A DNA stretch of 64,000 nucleotides from Alphaproteobacteria bacterium (GCA_028284945.1 JANQQJ010000025.1:1-64000), one strand, 5' to 3'; counted from the first letter of the stretch, positions 47,342 to 56,405 are shown. Numbers and translations: made by a program. Notes: generated by a model not told the origin, from the letters alone.

Positions 47342-49063
47342 GTGCCGCACGAAGTCCACATTCCCTACATCAACGAGTTTCTGACCTTTCTCGTTACGGC
47401 CGTCGTTGTCGTGCCGCTCTCCAAGGTGCTTCGCGTCAGCCCGATCATCGGGTTCCTGATCGTTGGCATGGCGGTCGGCCCAACCGGGTTTGCCATTGTT
47501 ACCGATGTGGAGGGTATCAATGCGCTGGCTGAACTGGGCGTGATCTTCCTGCTTTTTACAATTGGTCTTGAGCTATCGCTCGACCGGGTCATTCAGATGC
47601 GCCGCTATGTTCTCGGCCTGGGGTTGCTCCAGGTGCTGATCTGCGGCGGTGCGATAGGCGGCATTTTGTTGGCGCTCGGTGTTCCCGGCCCGGCCAGTCT
47701 GCTGATCGGCCTCAGCCTTGGCCTGTCGTCCACGGCGGTTGTGGTGCAGCTGCTGGTCGAACGCGAGCAGATATCGTCCCGGCATGGCCGTGTCACCTTC
47801 TCGGTCTTGTTGTTTCAGGACTTGGCTGTGGTGCCGCTGCTGTTCCTGGTCGGGGCCATGGGGGCCGAGGCGTCAGAATCGCCCATCGCCGACTTTGGTA
47901 TCGCCATGGCTGAAGCGGTTGTCGCCGTTGCCGTGATATTGATTGTCGGCCGCCTGATCCTGCGGCCGATTTTCCGGCTGGTGGCTAGTACACGCAGCCC
48001 TGAAATTTTTGTTGCCGTGACGCTGCTCGCGCTTCTGGGCACGTCGCTCGCGACCGGTGTGGCGGGGTTGTCGATGGCGCTGGGCGCATTTCTGGTCGGC
48101 TTGCTGTTGGCCGAGACCGAGTTCCGGCATCAGATTGAAGCCGATATTCAGCCCTTCAAGGGGTTGCTTCTGGGCCTGTTTTTTATCTCGGTCGGCCTTC
48201 GCATCGATCTGGGATTCCTGGTTCAGGAATGGGTCTGGATCGCAGTGGCAGCAGTCGGTCTTTATCTGCTTAAGGCGTTGATCACATCAGGGCTTGCCAT
48301 GGCATTTAAATTGCCCGCCGCGTTGTCTGTTCGGGTCGGGCTGTTGTTGGGTCAGGGTGGTGAATTCGCCTTTGTGATCATTTCAGCGGCAATTGCCAGC
48401 GCCATTGTCGATAGTTCGGTCGCTCAATTCGTGCTGATCGTCACCGCGATCACCATGCTGGCAACGCCTTTTGCAGCCGTGTTCAGTGAGTGGGTGGGCG
48501 AACGCCTACGGCCCAGGCGTGACTTCTCCGAGATCGCGGCATCGCCGGAAGAGCTCGATGAACTGGAAGATCACGTGATCATCGCCGGCTTCGGGCGGGT
48601 CGGCCGAACCATCGCCCGGTTGTTGAGCGCGCAAAAAGTGCCGTTCGTCGCCCTGGATTTGAATACGGCTAATCTGGCCCGGTTGCGATCTGAAGACATG
48701 CCTGTATTTTTTGGCGACTCCCGCCGCCAGGATGTTCTGGAGCGCGCCGGGGCCGACAGAGCCTCGACGCTGGTCATTACCCTGGACGATCCCCAGGGTG
48801 CCCGGCAGGTACTTCAGGCTGCAACGCAGAACTGGCCCGGGATCGACATTTATGTGCGCGCCAAGGATTCATCAGATGCGCTTGACCTGCAGACCATCGG
48901 CGCCTGCCATGCCATCCCGGAAACGGTGGAATCGAGCCTGCAACTCGGCGCTTCGGTCCTGGAGTCCCTTGGCACGCCGGTCGAAGCGGTGAGCACCATT
49001 ATCGACGGTGTCCGGGGCGACATCTATGAGGGTCTGCGCCACAACCAGAACCCGGTTAATTAG
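47342..49063 (+). CDS. Cation:proton antiporter-2 family protein with RCK domain (KefB/YbaL-like)
   Basis: A 573-residue inner-membrane transporter. About 12-13 hydrophobic helices cover residues 10-390, with DLAVVPLLFLVGAMG as the ion-path helix typical of CPA2. A TrkA-N/RCK NAD-binding domain begins at HVIIAGFGRVGRTIARLL (about 413). Such proteins move K+ or Na+ against H+. The GTG start lacks a strong ribosome site. It lies between the divergent glutamate dehydrogenase and the convergent DksA-like gene. Confidence 0.93.
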   Translation: MPHEVHIPYINEFLTFLVTAVVVVPLSKVLRVSPIIGFLIVGMAVGPTGFAIVTDVEGINALAELGVIFLLFTIGLELSLDRVIQMRRYVLGLGLLQVLICGGAIGGILLALGVPGPASLLIGLSLGLSSTAVVVQLLVEREQISSRHGRVTFSVLLFQDLAVVPLLFLVGAMGAEASESPIADFGIAMAEAVVAVAVILIVGRLILRPIFRLVASTRSPEIFVAVTLLALLGTSLATGVAGLSMALGAFLVGLLLAETEFRHQIEADIQPFKGLLLGLFFISVGLRIDLGFLVQEWVWIAVAAVGLYLLKALITSGLAMAFKLPAALSVRVGLLLGQGGEFAFVIISAAIASAIVDSSVAQFVLIVTAITMLATPFAAVFSEWVGERLRPRRDFSEIAASPEELDELEDHVIIAGFGRVGRTIARLLSAQKVPFVALDLNTANLARLRSEDMPVFFGDSRRQDVLERAGADRASTLVITLDDPQGARQVLQAATQNWPGIDIYVRAKDSSDALDLQTIGACHAIPETVESSLQLGASVLESLGTPVEAVSTIIDGVRGDIYEGLRHNQNPVN

Positions 49064-49065
49064 GG

Positions 49066-49395
49066 TCAGGTTCCCGCACAGCCACCGCAGACCGGGGTGC
49101 TGGGATCTGCGTCCAGGCGCCGGTCCTCGATCTCGTCACCGCAGGTCACGCAGTAGCCGAAATCGTCTTCGTCAATACGCCGCAGCGCCGCCTTCAGCCG
49201 GGTAATCCGGGTCTGACGGCGTTTTTCAGCGGCCAGCGCCATGCTCTGTTGCTGCATGGCATCCATGCGTGACAGCCTCCCGACGCTTTGCTGGTCAAGT
49301 GTGACGCTGCTGCGCGACGCCGCGCTGGAGGCGCTGGTCGTCTCCAGTTCAGTGATCTCATCCGCCAGACGTTGTCGTATACTGTCCAAATCCAT
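49066..49395 (-). CDS. DksA/TraR-type zinc-finger protein
   Basis: A 109-residue protein with a helical coiled-coil N-half (about 1-78) and a zinc finger C82-x2-C85...C103-x2-C106. It resembles the short TraR-like DksA relatives that bind RNA polymerase secondary channel. The Asp pair expected at the coiled-coil tip is not clear, so its activity may differ from DksA. It is convergent with the antiporter gene (2 bp between stops) and divergent from the reductase at 49449. Confidence 0.88.
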   Translation of the reverse strand: MDLDSIRQRLADEITELETTSASSAASRSSVTLDQQSVGRLSRMDAMQQQSMALAAEKRRQTRITRLKAALRRIDEDDFGYCVTCGDEIEDRRLDADPSTPVCGGCAGT

Positions 49396-49448
49396 GCGGG
49401 GTACCCTAACCCAAGCAGGACAGACTGCAAAAAAGAGGCGGGAAGCAA

Positions 49449-50726
49449 ATGAATCAGGTGGATGTCGTCGTTCTGGGCGCGACCGGATATACCGGCCGGC
49501 TTGTCAGTGAATATCTCGGTGGCAGGGCCGGAGAGGCCGAGCGAACCTGGTCCGTTGCCGGCCGGCGCAAAGAGGCGCTTGATGCGCTGGTAGAGCAGCA
49601 CGGCGCCTCAAGCGCGATCGTTGTCGATTGTGAAAACAACGATGATTGCGCCGAACTCGCCGAGACCGCCAAAGTGGTCGTCAATATTGCCGGACCCTAT
49701 TTTGAGCGGGCAGAGAAGATCGTCGGTGCTTGCGCGCGGGCGGGCACCCATTATTTCGACCTGACCGGTGAGTTGGTGTTCGTGCGCGGGCTGATCGATC
49801 AATTTCACGACGAGGCTGTTAAGTCCGGTGCCAGAATCGCGCCGATCTCCGGCTATGAATCCTTGCCATTTGATTTGCTGGCGCTGGGCTTGGCGGAAGG
49901 GTTCATCGAAGAATTCGGCGAGTCCCCCACGCGGATCGATGTGCTGGCGATCAGCGGCACCCCGCCGGAAGGCGCCAAGGGCATGAGTGAGATGATCTCC
50001 GGTGGCACGGCAGAGACCATGCGGGTGATGCTGGAGAAAGATAAATCCGGCCTGTCTGCCGACCCGGCAGTGCTCAACCCCGCCGATGATCCGGCGCTCG
50101 AGACGGTGCGACGGGTGATGCGCCATGATCTGATGCCCAAACCCGAAGACCTTGAGCCCTATACGATGCCCATGGTGCCATCGCCGTTTTTGACTCCGGC
50201 GGTGATCAACCGGACGTTCTCTTTGCTGCGGCAGGAAGGCGTGCCGATCAACGCCGATATCCTCTACCGCGAACGGATGAGCACGGCTGCGTTCGGGTCA
50301 GACTGGCTGCGGGCCCCGACAGCCATGATGGCTGCGGCCGGAAATAGCATGATGGGCTGGGTCGCCAACACGCCGCTCGACTTTCCGCGTCAGATGATGC
50401 GGGCGATGATGGATCGCATGGCGCCCAAACCGGGCGAAGGCCCCTCACTCGAATTATTGGACGGGTGGGACTGGGGGCTTGAGGGCCGGGCGCGCGATGA
50501 TGCGGGCAATGAAGTCACCATGTCCTTGAAGGGTGCCGGGCACCCAGGCTACCGCACCACCGCCAATATGATCGGCGAGGCGGGGATGATCCTGTCCGAC
50601 CCTAACGCCGATGTCCCTGATCGTGCTGGTATTCTCACGCCCGCATCAGCGCTGGGCGTCAAGGAATTGAAGCGCTTTGCCCGTGCTGGCATGGAATACA
50701 GTGCGCTGGAGGTGATGCGAGCCTAA
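49449..50726 (+). CDS. Saccharopine dehydrogenase-like (trans-acting enoyl reductase type) oxidoreductase
   Basis: A 425-residue protein with a Rossmann opening DVVVLGATGYTGRLVSEYLGGR, then the SGYESLPFDLLALGLAEGF segment typical of the trans-acting enoyl reductase family (as in mycobacterial Rv2953-type proteins and lysine pathway relatives). It probably reduces a double bond or imine using NAD(P)H, but the partner is unknown. It is convergent with the cupin gene by four bases. Confidence 0.87.
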   Translation: MNQVDVVVLGATGYTGRLVSEYLGGRAGEAERTWSVAGRRKEALDALVEQHGASSAIVVDCENNDDCAELAETAKVVVNIAGPYFERAEKIVGACARAGTHYFDLTGELVFVRGLIDQFHDEAVKSGARIAPISGYESLPFDLLALGLAEGFIEEFGESPTRIDVLAISGTPPEGAKGMSEMISGGTAETMRVMLEKDKSGLSADPAVLNPADDPALETVRRVMRHDLMPKPEDLEPYTMPMVPSPFLTPAVINRTFSLLRQEGVPINADILYRERMSTAAFGSDWLRAPTAMMAAAGNSMMGWVANTPLDFPRQMMRAMMDRMAPKPGEGPSLELLDGWDWGLEGRARDDAGNEVTMSLKGAGHPGYRTTANMIGEAGMILSDPNADVPDRAGILTPASALGVKELKRFARAGMEYSALEVMRA

Positions 50727-51073
50727 CCCTCCAGCGCCTCGGGTGGGTTGTTGACGATTTCGTCGCGCCGGACGGGCCGGTCGAAACAGACGAGGAACGT
50801 CACGGGTGTCGGCGCTTCGACCGCATGAAGCGATCGCGCTGGCACATTAATGATGTCGCCGGGCGTCGCGTGGACAAGTTCCTGATCCGCGCCCGCATAG
50901 AAATTCGCTTCGCCTTCGATCACCAGGATCGTGTTGTCATAGGGGTGCCAGTGCGGCGTCTCCCGCTCCAGAAAGGCATTGCACGATGTCATCGGCCATA
51001 GTTTGCGGGCCTTCAACACGTCATAGGCTTCATCCATTCCTGAAAACGCATTTTTCTCTACGCTCACCGCCAT
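50723..51073 (-). CDS. Cupin-domain protein
   Basis: A 116-residue single cupin barrel. Motif 1 is HWHPYDNTILVIEGEANFYAG, which supplies the His-x-His-type metal site, and motif 2 is PGDIINVPARSLHAVEAP. It may bind Fe or Mn or may be a sugar/small-molecule isomerase. Its neighbour at 51145 on the same strand (71 bp away) also carries cupin domains. Confidence 0.88.
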   Translation of the reverse strand: MAVSVEKNAFSGMDEAYDVLKARKLWPMTSCNAFLERETPHWHPYDNTILVIEGEANFYAGADQELVHATPGDIINVPARSLHAVEAPTPVTFLVCFDRPVRRDEIVNNPPEALEG

Positions 51074-51144
51074 CTCAGTCTCCCCTGAATTTCGTCGCTT
51101 GAGACTAAACAGCGTATGGGCCGCTGTCCAACCACAGCACCTGG

Positions 51145-52761
51145 CTAGCGTGCTCTCATTTTTCGCAAGGCCTTGCCGGCAAACCGGCGTGCACGGCCCT
51201 TAAGGCGTCGGGCCTTGCGCAGCCATGGCGGCATATCGCGTATGAAGGCGTTGTTGCGGTGCAGCTCGAATACCAGATAGCGCGCCGGCACAGTGCCTTT
51301 ATTGCGGATGCCGTGGGGCTCGCCAGCTGCGATGGCCGCCACCGTGTTGGCTGGGGCCTGCGAGCCCAGAATTTCGATCGTGCCGGACAAGGTCAGGATG
51401 ACGGCGTCATAAGCGTCGATATGTGGTTCATAACCCTCGCCTGGCGCCATCTCGGACAGATGAATATGCAGTTTGCTCAACATCCCGGTCGGTTCGTCGG
51501 CTAGAACCGTGAGGGCAAGGCCGGGTTGATAGGGTTTCGGGTTAACCGAGGCGTCATAGCGTTTGGTCTCCAGCGGCCACTGCGCGCCTGACGGAGAGCC
51601 GCGCCACCGCAACATCAGATAGGTGACGGGCTTGTCGCTGGTATTGCGGATCGTATGGTGTTGTCCTGCGGGATAGTAGGCAAATTGATGCGGAGACAGG
51701 CGCTCCACTTTGGGTGCAGGGTCGTTGGGGGACGTCGCAAGCAGGGCCTCGGCTTCCCCGTCCAGCACAATCAGGATTTCTTCTTCTGGATGAATATGTG
51801 GCGGGTGCGGGCAATGGCCGGGCCTCAAAACAGACGTGTGGCAGCCAATCACGTCCAGTGCCGCGGTCTGAGCGAAGAAGGCGTTATAGGCTTTCCAGCC
51901 GCTCTCCGGGTCTTCCTCCAGCGGAAGATGATATTCGTGCAGCAGCGTGGAAAGCGATTGCATGTCTCTGTCCTTCAGGGCCGGTGGCGGCACGATTCGA
52001 TTAGCTTGTCCCGATGTCTGGCCGGAAACCAGAATCGACGGTGGGCGCGGCACCGCCTTCAGTTTCAGGGGCCAGTCGAGAACGTCCATGTCGGGGATGT
52101 GGATGGCCGTCTCGGCTGAAGCGTATTGCAGCAAAAGGGCACGGCGTATTCTTGTGGCGAACTTGTTTTCCGACCTATGCCACAGCCGGCCATCAAAGAA
52201 GACGGCATCCCCGTCTGCTGCATCGGGCGTCACTAAAGTTGCGCCGGGATCAAGCAGGTGTGCCCATGCGAGAACCTGATCGTCGGCGGCCGCGGCATAA
52301 GGTGTTTCGTCTTCGCTTGCCATTTGCTGCAGGATTTTTGGGAACCGGTGTGAACCGCTGACCATGGTCAGGCCGGAGCGGGCTGAAGTTTCTTTCAGGC
52401 CGATCCAAACACTAACGCAGGGACCGTCAGCCAGGCCGGACTCGATATCGACGTGCCAGGCGTGGCGTTGCCCGGGTTTCAGTGAAACGAAGTCCGCGCC
52501 CCACAGCACAATGTCGTCGCCCAATAAAGGTTGCAGACGGCGGACAATGGCATCGGATTGCGCGAGGCGGAAAATCGTCGGATCTATGACGGCTTTCGCT
52601 TTTCGCCAGTCTGGGGCCCGCACCGAATTTGTTCGACATAGATGTTGCGCAAGCCAGTGCGCATCCGCCGTAGGCATCAGATGTACCGGTTCCGAAAAAC
52701 CGTGTTCTTTGAAACCCGGCAGCGCTGCCGCTTCAATGGTGTCGTGAGATAGCTTGTTCAC
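51145..52761 (-). CDS. PhyH-like dioxygenase fused to a double cupin
   Basis: A 538-residue fusion. Residues 1 to about 235 follow the phytanoyl-CoA dioxygenase fold with the Fe ligands H103-x-D105 in HAWHVDIESG, the distal His195 in LWHRSENK and the 2-oxoglutarate Arg206. Residues 305-385 are a first cupin (H322, H324, E328 region, H368/H369) and 425-500 a second (H434, H447, H483), ending in a very basic tail. It is likely a regulator-like or chain-acting oxygenase that binds three metals. I know no assigned function for this exact layout. It is divergent from the small Cys-rich gene at 52835. Confidence 0.85.
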   Translation of the reverse strand: MNKLSHDTIEAAALPGFKEHGFSEPVHLMPTADAHWLAQHLCRTNSVRAPDWRKAKAVIDPTIFRLAQSDAIVRRLQPLLGDDIVLWGADFVSLKPGQRHAWHVDIESGLADGPCVSVWIGLKETSARSGLTMVSGSHRFPKILQQMASEDETPYAAAADDQVLAWAHLLDPGATLVTPDAADGDAVFFDGRLWHRSENKFATRIRRALLLQYASAETAIHIPDMDVLDWPLKLKAVPRPPSILVSGQTSGQANRIVPPPALKDRDMQSLSTLLHEYHLPLEEDPESGWKAYNAFFAQTAALDVIGCHTSVLRPGHCPHPPHIHPEEEILIVLDGEAEALLATSPNDPAPKVERLSPHQFAYYPAGQHHTIRNTSDKPVTYLMLRWRGSPSGAQWPLETKRYDASVNPKPYQPGLALTVLADEPTGMLSKLHIHLSEMAPGEGYEPHIDAYDAVILTLSGTIEILGSQAPANTVAAIAAGEPHGIRNKGTVPARYLVFELHRNNAFIRDMPPWLRKARRLKGRARRFAGKALRKMRAR

Positions 52762-52834
52762 CGGCGCGTTTAACTTCGATCAGTCATCAATGGCCTCTAC
52801 TATGCCATGGATTGGCATCGGAAGGCGTTCGATT

Positions 52835-53011
52835 ATGGCAGATATCACCATGTGCATGGGCGTTGACTGTCCACTGCGTGAAAACTGTTTTCGTTTCCGC
52901 GCGACATCTGAGCGGGAGAATCAGACCTATTTCATGGTTCCGCCGTTCAAGGACGGTGATTGCGACATGTTCTGGTCGATGGACGGACCGGTCGATAATT
53001 TGGGGCCCTAG
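52835..53011 (+). CDS. Small Cys-rich protein (58 residues)
   Basis: A 58-residue protein beginning MADITMCMGVDCPLRENCFRF, with four Cys in the pattern C-x4-C-x5-C...C (the fourth in DGDCDMFW). It fits a single metal (Zn or FeS) site and looks like a family of tiny proteins seen in varied bacteria and phages with unknown function. I chose the ATG at 52835 because the longer frame upstream has no ribosome site. Its TAG stop is made by the first CTAG of the 139-bp repeat. Confidence 0.75.
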   Translation: MADITMCMGVDCPLRENCFRFRATSERENQTYFMVPPFKDGDCDMFWSMDGPVDNLGP

Positions 53012-53146
53012 ATCATCATCTGTTGAGTTGGAAGCGCCCGGCGGTTCAACTCAACAGATAAAGATGATCTAATCCATTGGTTCCTAGAGCAAATTTACCA
53101 ACTCAGTTGGAGTTTCTGGATGCCAACTAAGCTGGTTTTGCTCTAG
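53008..53146. repeat. 139-bp double-hairpin CTAG-bounded element, copy 2
   Basis: The counterpart of 1-139, same orientation and exact length. It lies between a plus-strand gene (stop TAG at 53009-53011) and a minus-strand gene (stop TAG at 53143-53145), and both stops lie within its terminal CTAG. Substitutions versus copy 1 cluster in the hairpin loops and the second stem, while the terminal arms are unchanged. Both hairpins could terminate transcription from both sides. Confidence 0.9.
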
Positions 53147-53946
53147 GACAGGGCGGTCTGCATGGCTTCAAGACCGGCAGAAAACTCATCAGCCGTATCG
53201 TAGGGGATGCTGGCGATAATCAGGTCGACGCCGGCATCCTCCAGCGCCTGCACCTTGTCGCGATAGGTGACGGGGTCGTCCATCCGGGCAAAGGTCGTCA
53301 CGCTGGCGGGCCTGCTCGCTGCGTTGGCCTGACCCTTGTAGGCCTTGATTTCGGGCGCCAGGGCGACCGGATCGTTGCTCATGGGGAACCAGCCGTCGCA
53401 GAGCCGCACCGCCCTATCCGTTGCATGGGGCGCTGACCCGCCGATCAAGATGGGCGGCCGCTTGGGCCTCGGCTTGAACAGGAAGTCCTGGCCGTTGGCG
53501 GTCATCACATCGCTGGCAAAGCCATCGTTCAAAAACTGGATCGCGTCTTCGCTGATTTTGGCGCGGTCTTTCAGGGGTACGCCAAGCGCGTCGAACTCCG
53601 GCTTCATCCAGCCGATTCCGACGCCCAGGATGAGCCGTTCACCGGTTAGTTCCTGGACTGTCGCAATCCATTTCGCGAGGGGCAGCGCCGGGCGATAGGG
53701 CAGGACCAGAACACCGGTGCCCAGCATGATGTCGGTTGTCTGTGCGCCCAGCCAGGCCAGGGTGGCCAGCGGATCGAGATAGCGCCCGCCTGAACCCTCC
53801 GCATCATCCGGGGGAATCGCGATGTGGTCGGTCACCCAGATCGAGTGCAGCCCGGCTGCTTCAGCCTCAGCCGCGCAATGCGCCAACAGGCCGGGCGTCG
53901 ACTCTTTGCCCATATTGCGCAGCGTAATGCCGATAGGAATGCTCAT
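53143..53946 (-). CDS. LLM-class flavin (F420-type) oxidoreductase
   Basis: A 267-residue luciferase-like barrel protein, the third of the window. It shows SIWVTDHIAIP, ATLAWLGAQTTDIMLGTGVLVLPYR, the LTGERLILGVGIGWMKPEF loop and PKRPPILIGGSAP. It is slightly shorter than the other two because the C-terminal segment is trimmed. It is divergent from the photolyase gene at 54017, and its stop TAG is provided by the 139-bp repeat. Confidence 0.9.
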   Translation of the reverse strand: MSIPIGITLRNMGKESTPGLLAHCAAEAEAAGLHSIWVTDHIAIPPDDAEGSGGRYLDPLATLAWLGAQTTDIMLGTGVLVLPYRPALPLAKWIATVQELTGERLILGVGIGWMKPEFDALGVPLKDRAKISEDAIQFLNDGFASDVMTANGQDFLFKPRPKRPPILIGGSAPHATDRAVRLCDGWFPMSNDPVALAPEIKAYKGQANAASRPASVTTFARMDDPVTYRDKVQALEDAGVDLIIASIPYDTADEFSAGLEAMQTALS

Positions 53947-54016
53947 GCGCGACAGCCTAGGCGGATTCGAGAACAGAACAAAATGTCATCTGCTAGACCT
54001 TCGGCACCGTTAAAAG

Positions 54017-55537
54017 ATGGTGACTGAAAAGGCGCGCAAAATCATTCTGGTGCTCGGCGACCAACTGTCGGCCGACCTGGCCGCTTTAAGGGCGGCGGAC
54101 AAGGCACGCGACGTTGTGCTGATGGTCGAATGGCCGGCGCCCGCAATCCGCGTCAACCGGCACAAGCAGAAGATCGTGTTGGTGCTCTCAGCAATGCGCC
54201 ACTTCGCCGATGCGCTGCGTGAGGGCGGATGGACAGTCGACTACAGCGAACTCGGCGGGTCATCATCATTACAGGGCGCTATCAAGGATAGCGTCGCCCG
54301 GCATGACGCTGAAGCAGTCTGCGTTACCGAACCAGGCAACTGGCACCTGCGGCAAGCGATCAGGGCGTGGGACATAGGTGCGCCGGTAACCGTCCTTGAA
54401 GATGACAGGTTCCTCTGCACCCACGCTGAATTTGAGGCCTGGGCAGAGGGCCGCAAAGAGTTGCGTATGGAATACTTCTATCGCGACATGCGCCGGCGGA
54501 CCGGGTTGTTGATGGATGACGGCGATCCGGTCGGTGGCCAGTGGAATTTCGATAAGGAGAATCGTAAGCCGCCGGATACGGCGCGCCGCTATCCGCCGCC
54601 CTACTCCGTGTCACCGGATCGGACGACCGCCCAGGTGATCGAACTGGTTGAGGCTGAGTTCCCGGATAATTTCGGCGCGCTTGACGGGTTTGATTGGGCC
54701 GTGACCGCGACCCAGGCTGAGGCCGCGCTTGATGATTTTATCACCCACGCCTTGCCCGACTTCGGCACCTATCAGGACGCCATGGTCGGCGGCGAAAACT
54801 ATCTGTTTCATTCCCGGTTGTCCGCTTATCTGAATATGGGCCTGCTCGAGCCTCTTGCGGTATGCCGCCGAGTGGAAGCGGCCTTCCAATCCGGGCACGC
54901 GCCGCTCAATGCGGTGGAGGGATTTATCCGCCAGATTATCGGCTGGCGCGAGTTCGTGCGGGGCGTCTACTGGCTGAAAATGCCGGATTATCTGTGCAGC
55001 AATGCGCTGGGGCACGGTCGGCCGCTGCCGGATTTTTACTGGACCGGCGAGACCGATATGGCCTGCCTGAAATCAGTGATCAGCCAGACCATAAGCGCTG
55101 CCTATGCGCACCACATCCAGCGGCTAATGGTGACGGGAACCTTTGCCATGCTGGCCGGGGTCGATCCCCACGAGGTGCATGAATGGTATCTGGGCGTCTA
55201 TGCCGACGCCTTCGACTGGGTCGAGGTGCCCAATACGTTGGGTATGAGCCAGTTTGCCGATGGCGGCGTTCTGGCCTCCAAGCCCTATGCCGCCAGCGGG
55301 AATTACATCAACAAGATGTCGAACTATTGCAAAACCTGCCGTTACGACGTGAAACAAAAGACCGGCCCCGATGCGTGCCCCTTCAACGCGCTCTATTGGG
55401 ATTTTCTGGACCGACACCGTGACACACTGAGCGACAATATGCGGCTGCGTATGCCCTATAGAACATGGGACAGGATGGCGCCGGACCAGCAAGAAGACAT
55501 TCGGCGCAGTGCGTCGGCGTTCCTTGAGCGTCTTTGA
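54017..55537 (+). CDS. phrB: FeS-containing (6-4) photolyase/cryptochrome PhrB type
   Basis: A 506-residue FAD-binding protein. The Cys residues C350, C438, C441 and C454 fit a [4Fe-4S] cluster, and their positions match those reported for Agrobacterium PhrB. The N-terminal part (KIILVLGDQLSADLAAL) is the photolyase antenna fold, and the FAD-binding core has EGFIRQIIGWREFVRGVYW and WVEVPNTLGMSQFADGG. It repairs (6-4) photoproducts using blue light. It starts 71 bp after the divergent LLM gene. Confidence 0.95.
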   Translation: MVTEKARKIILVLGDQLSADLAALRAADKARDVVLMVEWPAPAIRVNRHKQKIVLVLSAMRHFADALREGGWTVDYSELGGSSSLQGAIKDSVARHDAEAVCVTEPGNWHLRQAIRAWDIGAPVTVLEDDRFLCTHAEFEAWAEGRKELRMEYFYRDMRRRTGLLMDDGDPVGGQWNFDKENRKPPDTARRYPPPYSVSPDRTTAQVIELVEAEFPDNFGALDGFDWAVTATQAEAALDDFITHALPDFGTYQDAMVGGENYLFHSRLSAYLNMGLLEPLAVCRRVEAAFQSGHAPLNAVEGFIRQIIGWREFVRGVYWLKMPDYLCSNALGHGRPLPDFYWTGETDMACLKSVISQTISAAYAHHIQRLMVTGTFAMLAGVDPHEVHEWYLGVYADAFDWVEVPNTLGMSQFADGGVLASKPYAASGNYINKMSNYCKTCRYDVKQKTGPDACPFNALYWDFLDRHRDTLSDNMRLRMPYRTWDRMAPDQQEDIRRSASAFLERL

Positions 55538-55556
55538 TCGCTGACAGCAAGCAACC

Positions 55557-56405
55557 TTACCGAAAATAAAAGTCAGGCGCGGGCAGGCGGTTGGGATTAA
55601 CCGCGACGGTTTCATCGACTTCGCGGTAGAACAGCGCGCTGAACAGATCCTTCTCGATCGCCTCCAGGCTGGCCCCCAGATCGGTGCCGCTGCGGGCCGC
55701 CACCAGCTGTTCCGGTGTGTCGAACCACAGCTCAGCCATGCCGTCCCAATGGCTGAAGAAATGATCGCGCCGAACCTTGCCTTCCGGCGTAAAGGCCTCT
55801 GCCGTGGGCGGAAAGAACCCAGTCATCACGTCCAGATCGGTACGGAAATTGATGATATGGCCGCGCAGGCCATCCATCTGGTTCATCTTATCGGCGTAGT
55901 CTCCGGTCCACGCGGTTTTGAAGTCCGCCTCGCTCATGCCCTCGGGGCGCTTGCCGAACTGGGCCAGCTTGAACAGTTTGCGTTCGGGCCGGCTGACCTC
56001 CATGGCGACATGTTCATCGATATTGAATTGGAAGGGCGAGCCTGAATAGAGGTAGTCACCGTCTCCGCCGACATCGCCGACCAACGGGTCGTCGATCAGG
56101 CCACCCGGCCCGGCCCGGTCGCGCGACGGCGATTTGGCGCTCAGGTAGTGGTCGAGTGAATCAAACATCAATTGGCCCCAACCATCCCATTCGTCATCGA
56201 AGCCGTCCGGCATATCGCGGGACATGGCCACGCCAAGATCGCCCAGCGTATCCGTAAGGCTTCGATTGGCGTGCACATTCAGTAGATAGCCGCGAATATT
56301 CGGTAAACGCCGTCCATAGGAATTGTGATAGCCCACATGGGCGGTGCGGTACTCGTCATGTGTCAGATCGGCATTGCGCCGGACAAATCCAAAAACTTTC
56401 AGCAT
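55557..56405 (-). CDS. EthD-domain protein
   Basis: A 282-residue protein with two ferredoxin-like EthD repeats. The first is MLKVFGFVRRNADLTHDEYRTAHVGYH and the second begins near RKLFKLAQFGKRPEGMSEADFKTAWTGDYA, with RGHIINFRTDLDV as its second strand. EthD proteins are dimeric barrels associated with ring-degrading oxygenases or polyketide cyclases, of uncertain reaction. The GGGGGAG before the ATG at 56405 decides the start. It is divergent from the guanidine operon. Confidence 0.82.
   Translation of the reverse strand: MLKVFGFVRRNADLTHDEYRTAHVGYHNSYGRRLPNIRGYLLNVHANRSLTDTLGDLGVAMSRDMPDGFDDEWDGWGQLMFDSLDHYLSAKSPSRDRAGPGGLIDDPLVGDVGGDGDYLYSGSPFQFNIDEHVAMEVSRPERKLFKLAQFGKRPEGMSEADFKTAWTGDYADKMNQMDGLRGHIINFRTDLDVMTGFFPPTAEAFTPEGKVRRDHFFSHWDGMAELWFDTPEQLVAARSGTDLGASLEAIEKDLFSALFYREVDETVAVNPNRLPAPDFYFR

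Noticed and set aside
1-53146. Composite transposon or genomic island bounded by the two 139-bp elements
   Set aside because: The interval contains core genes and no transposase or integrase, and the elements are non-coding hairpins. They are better seen as dispersed repeats.
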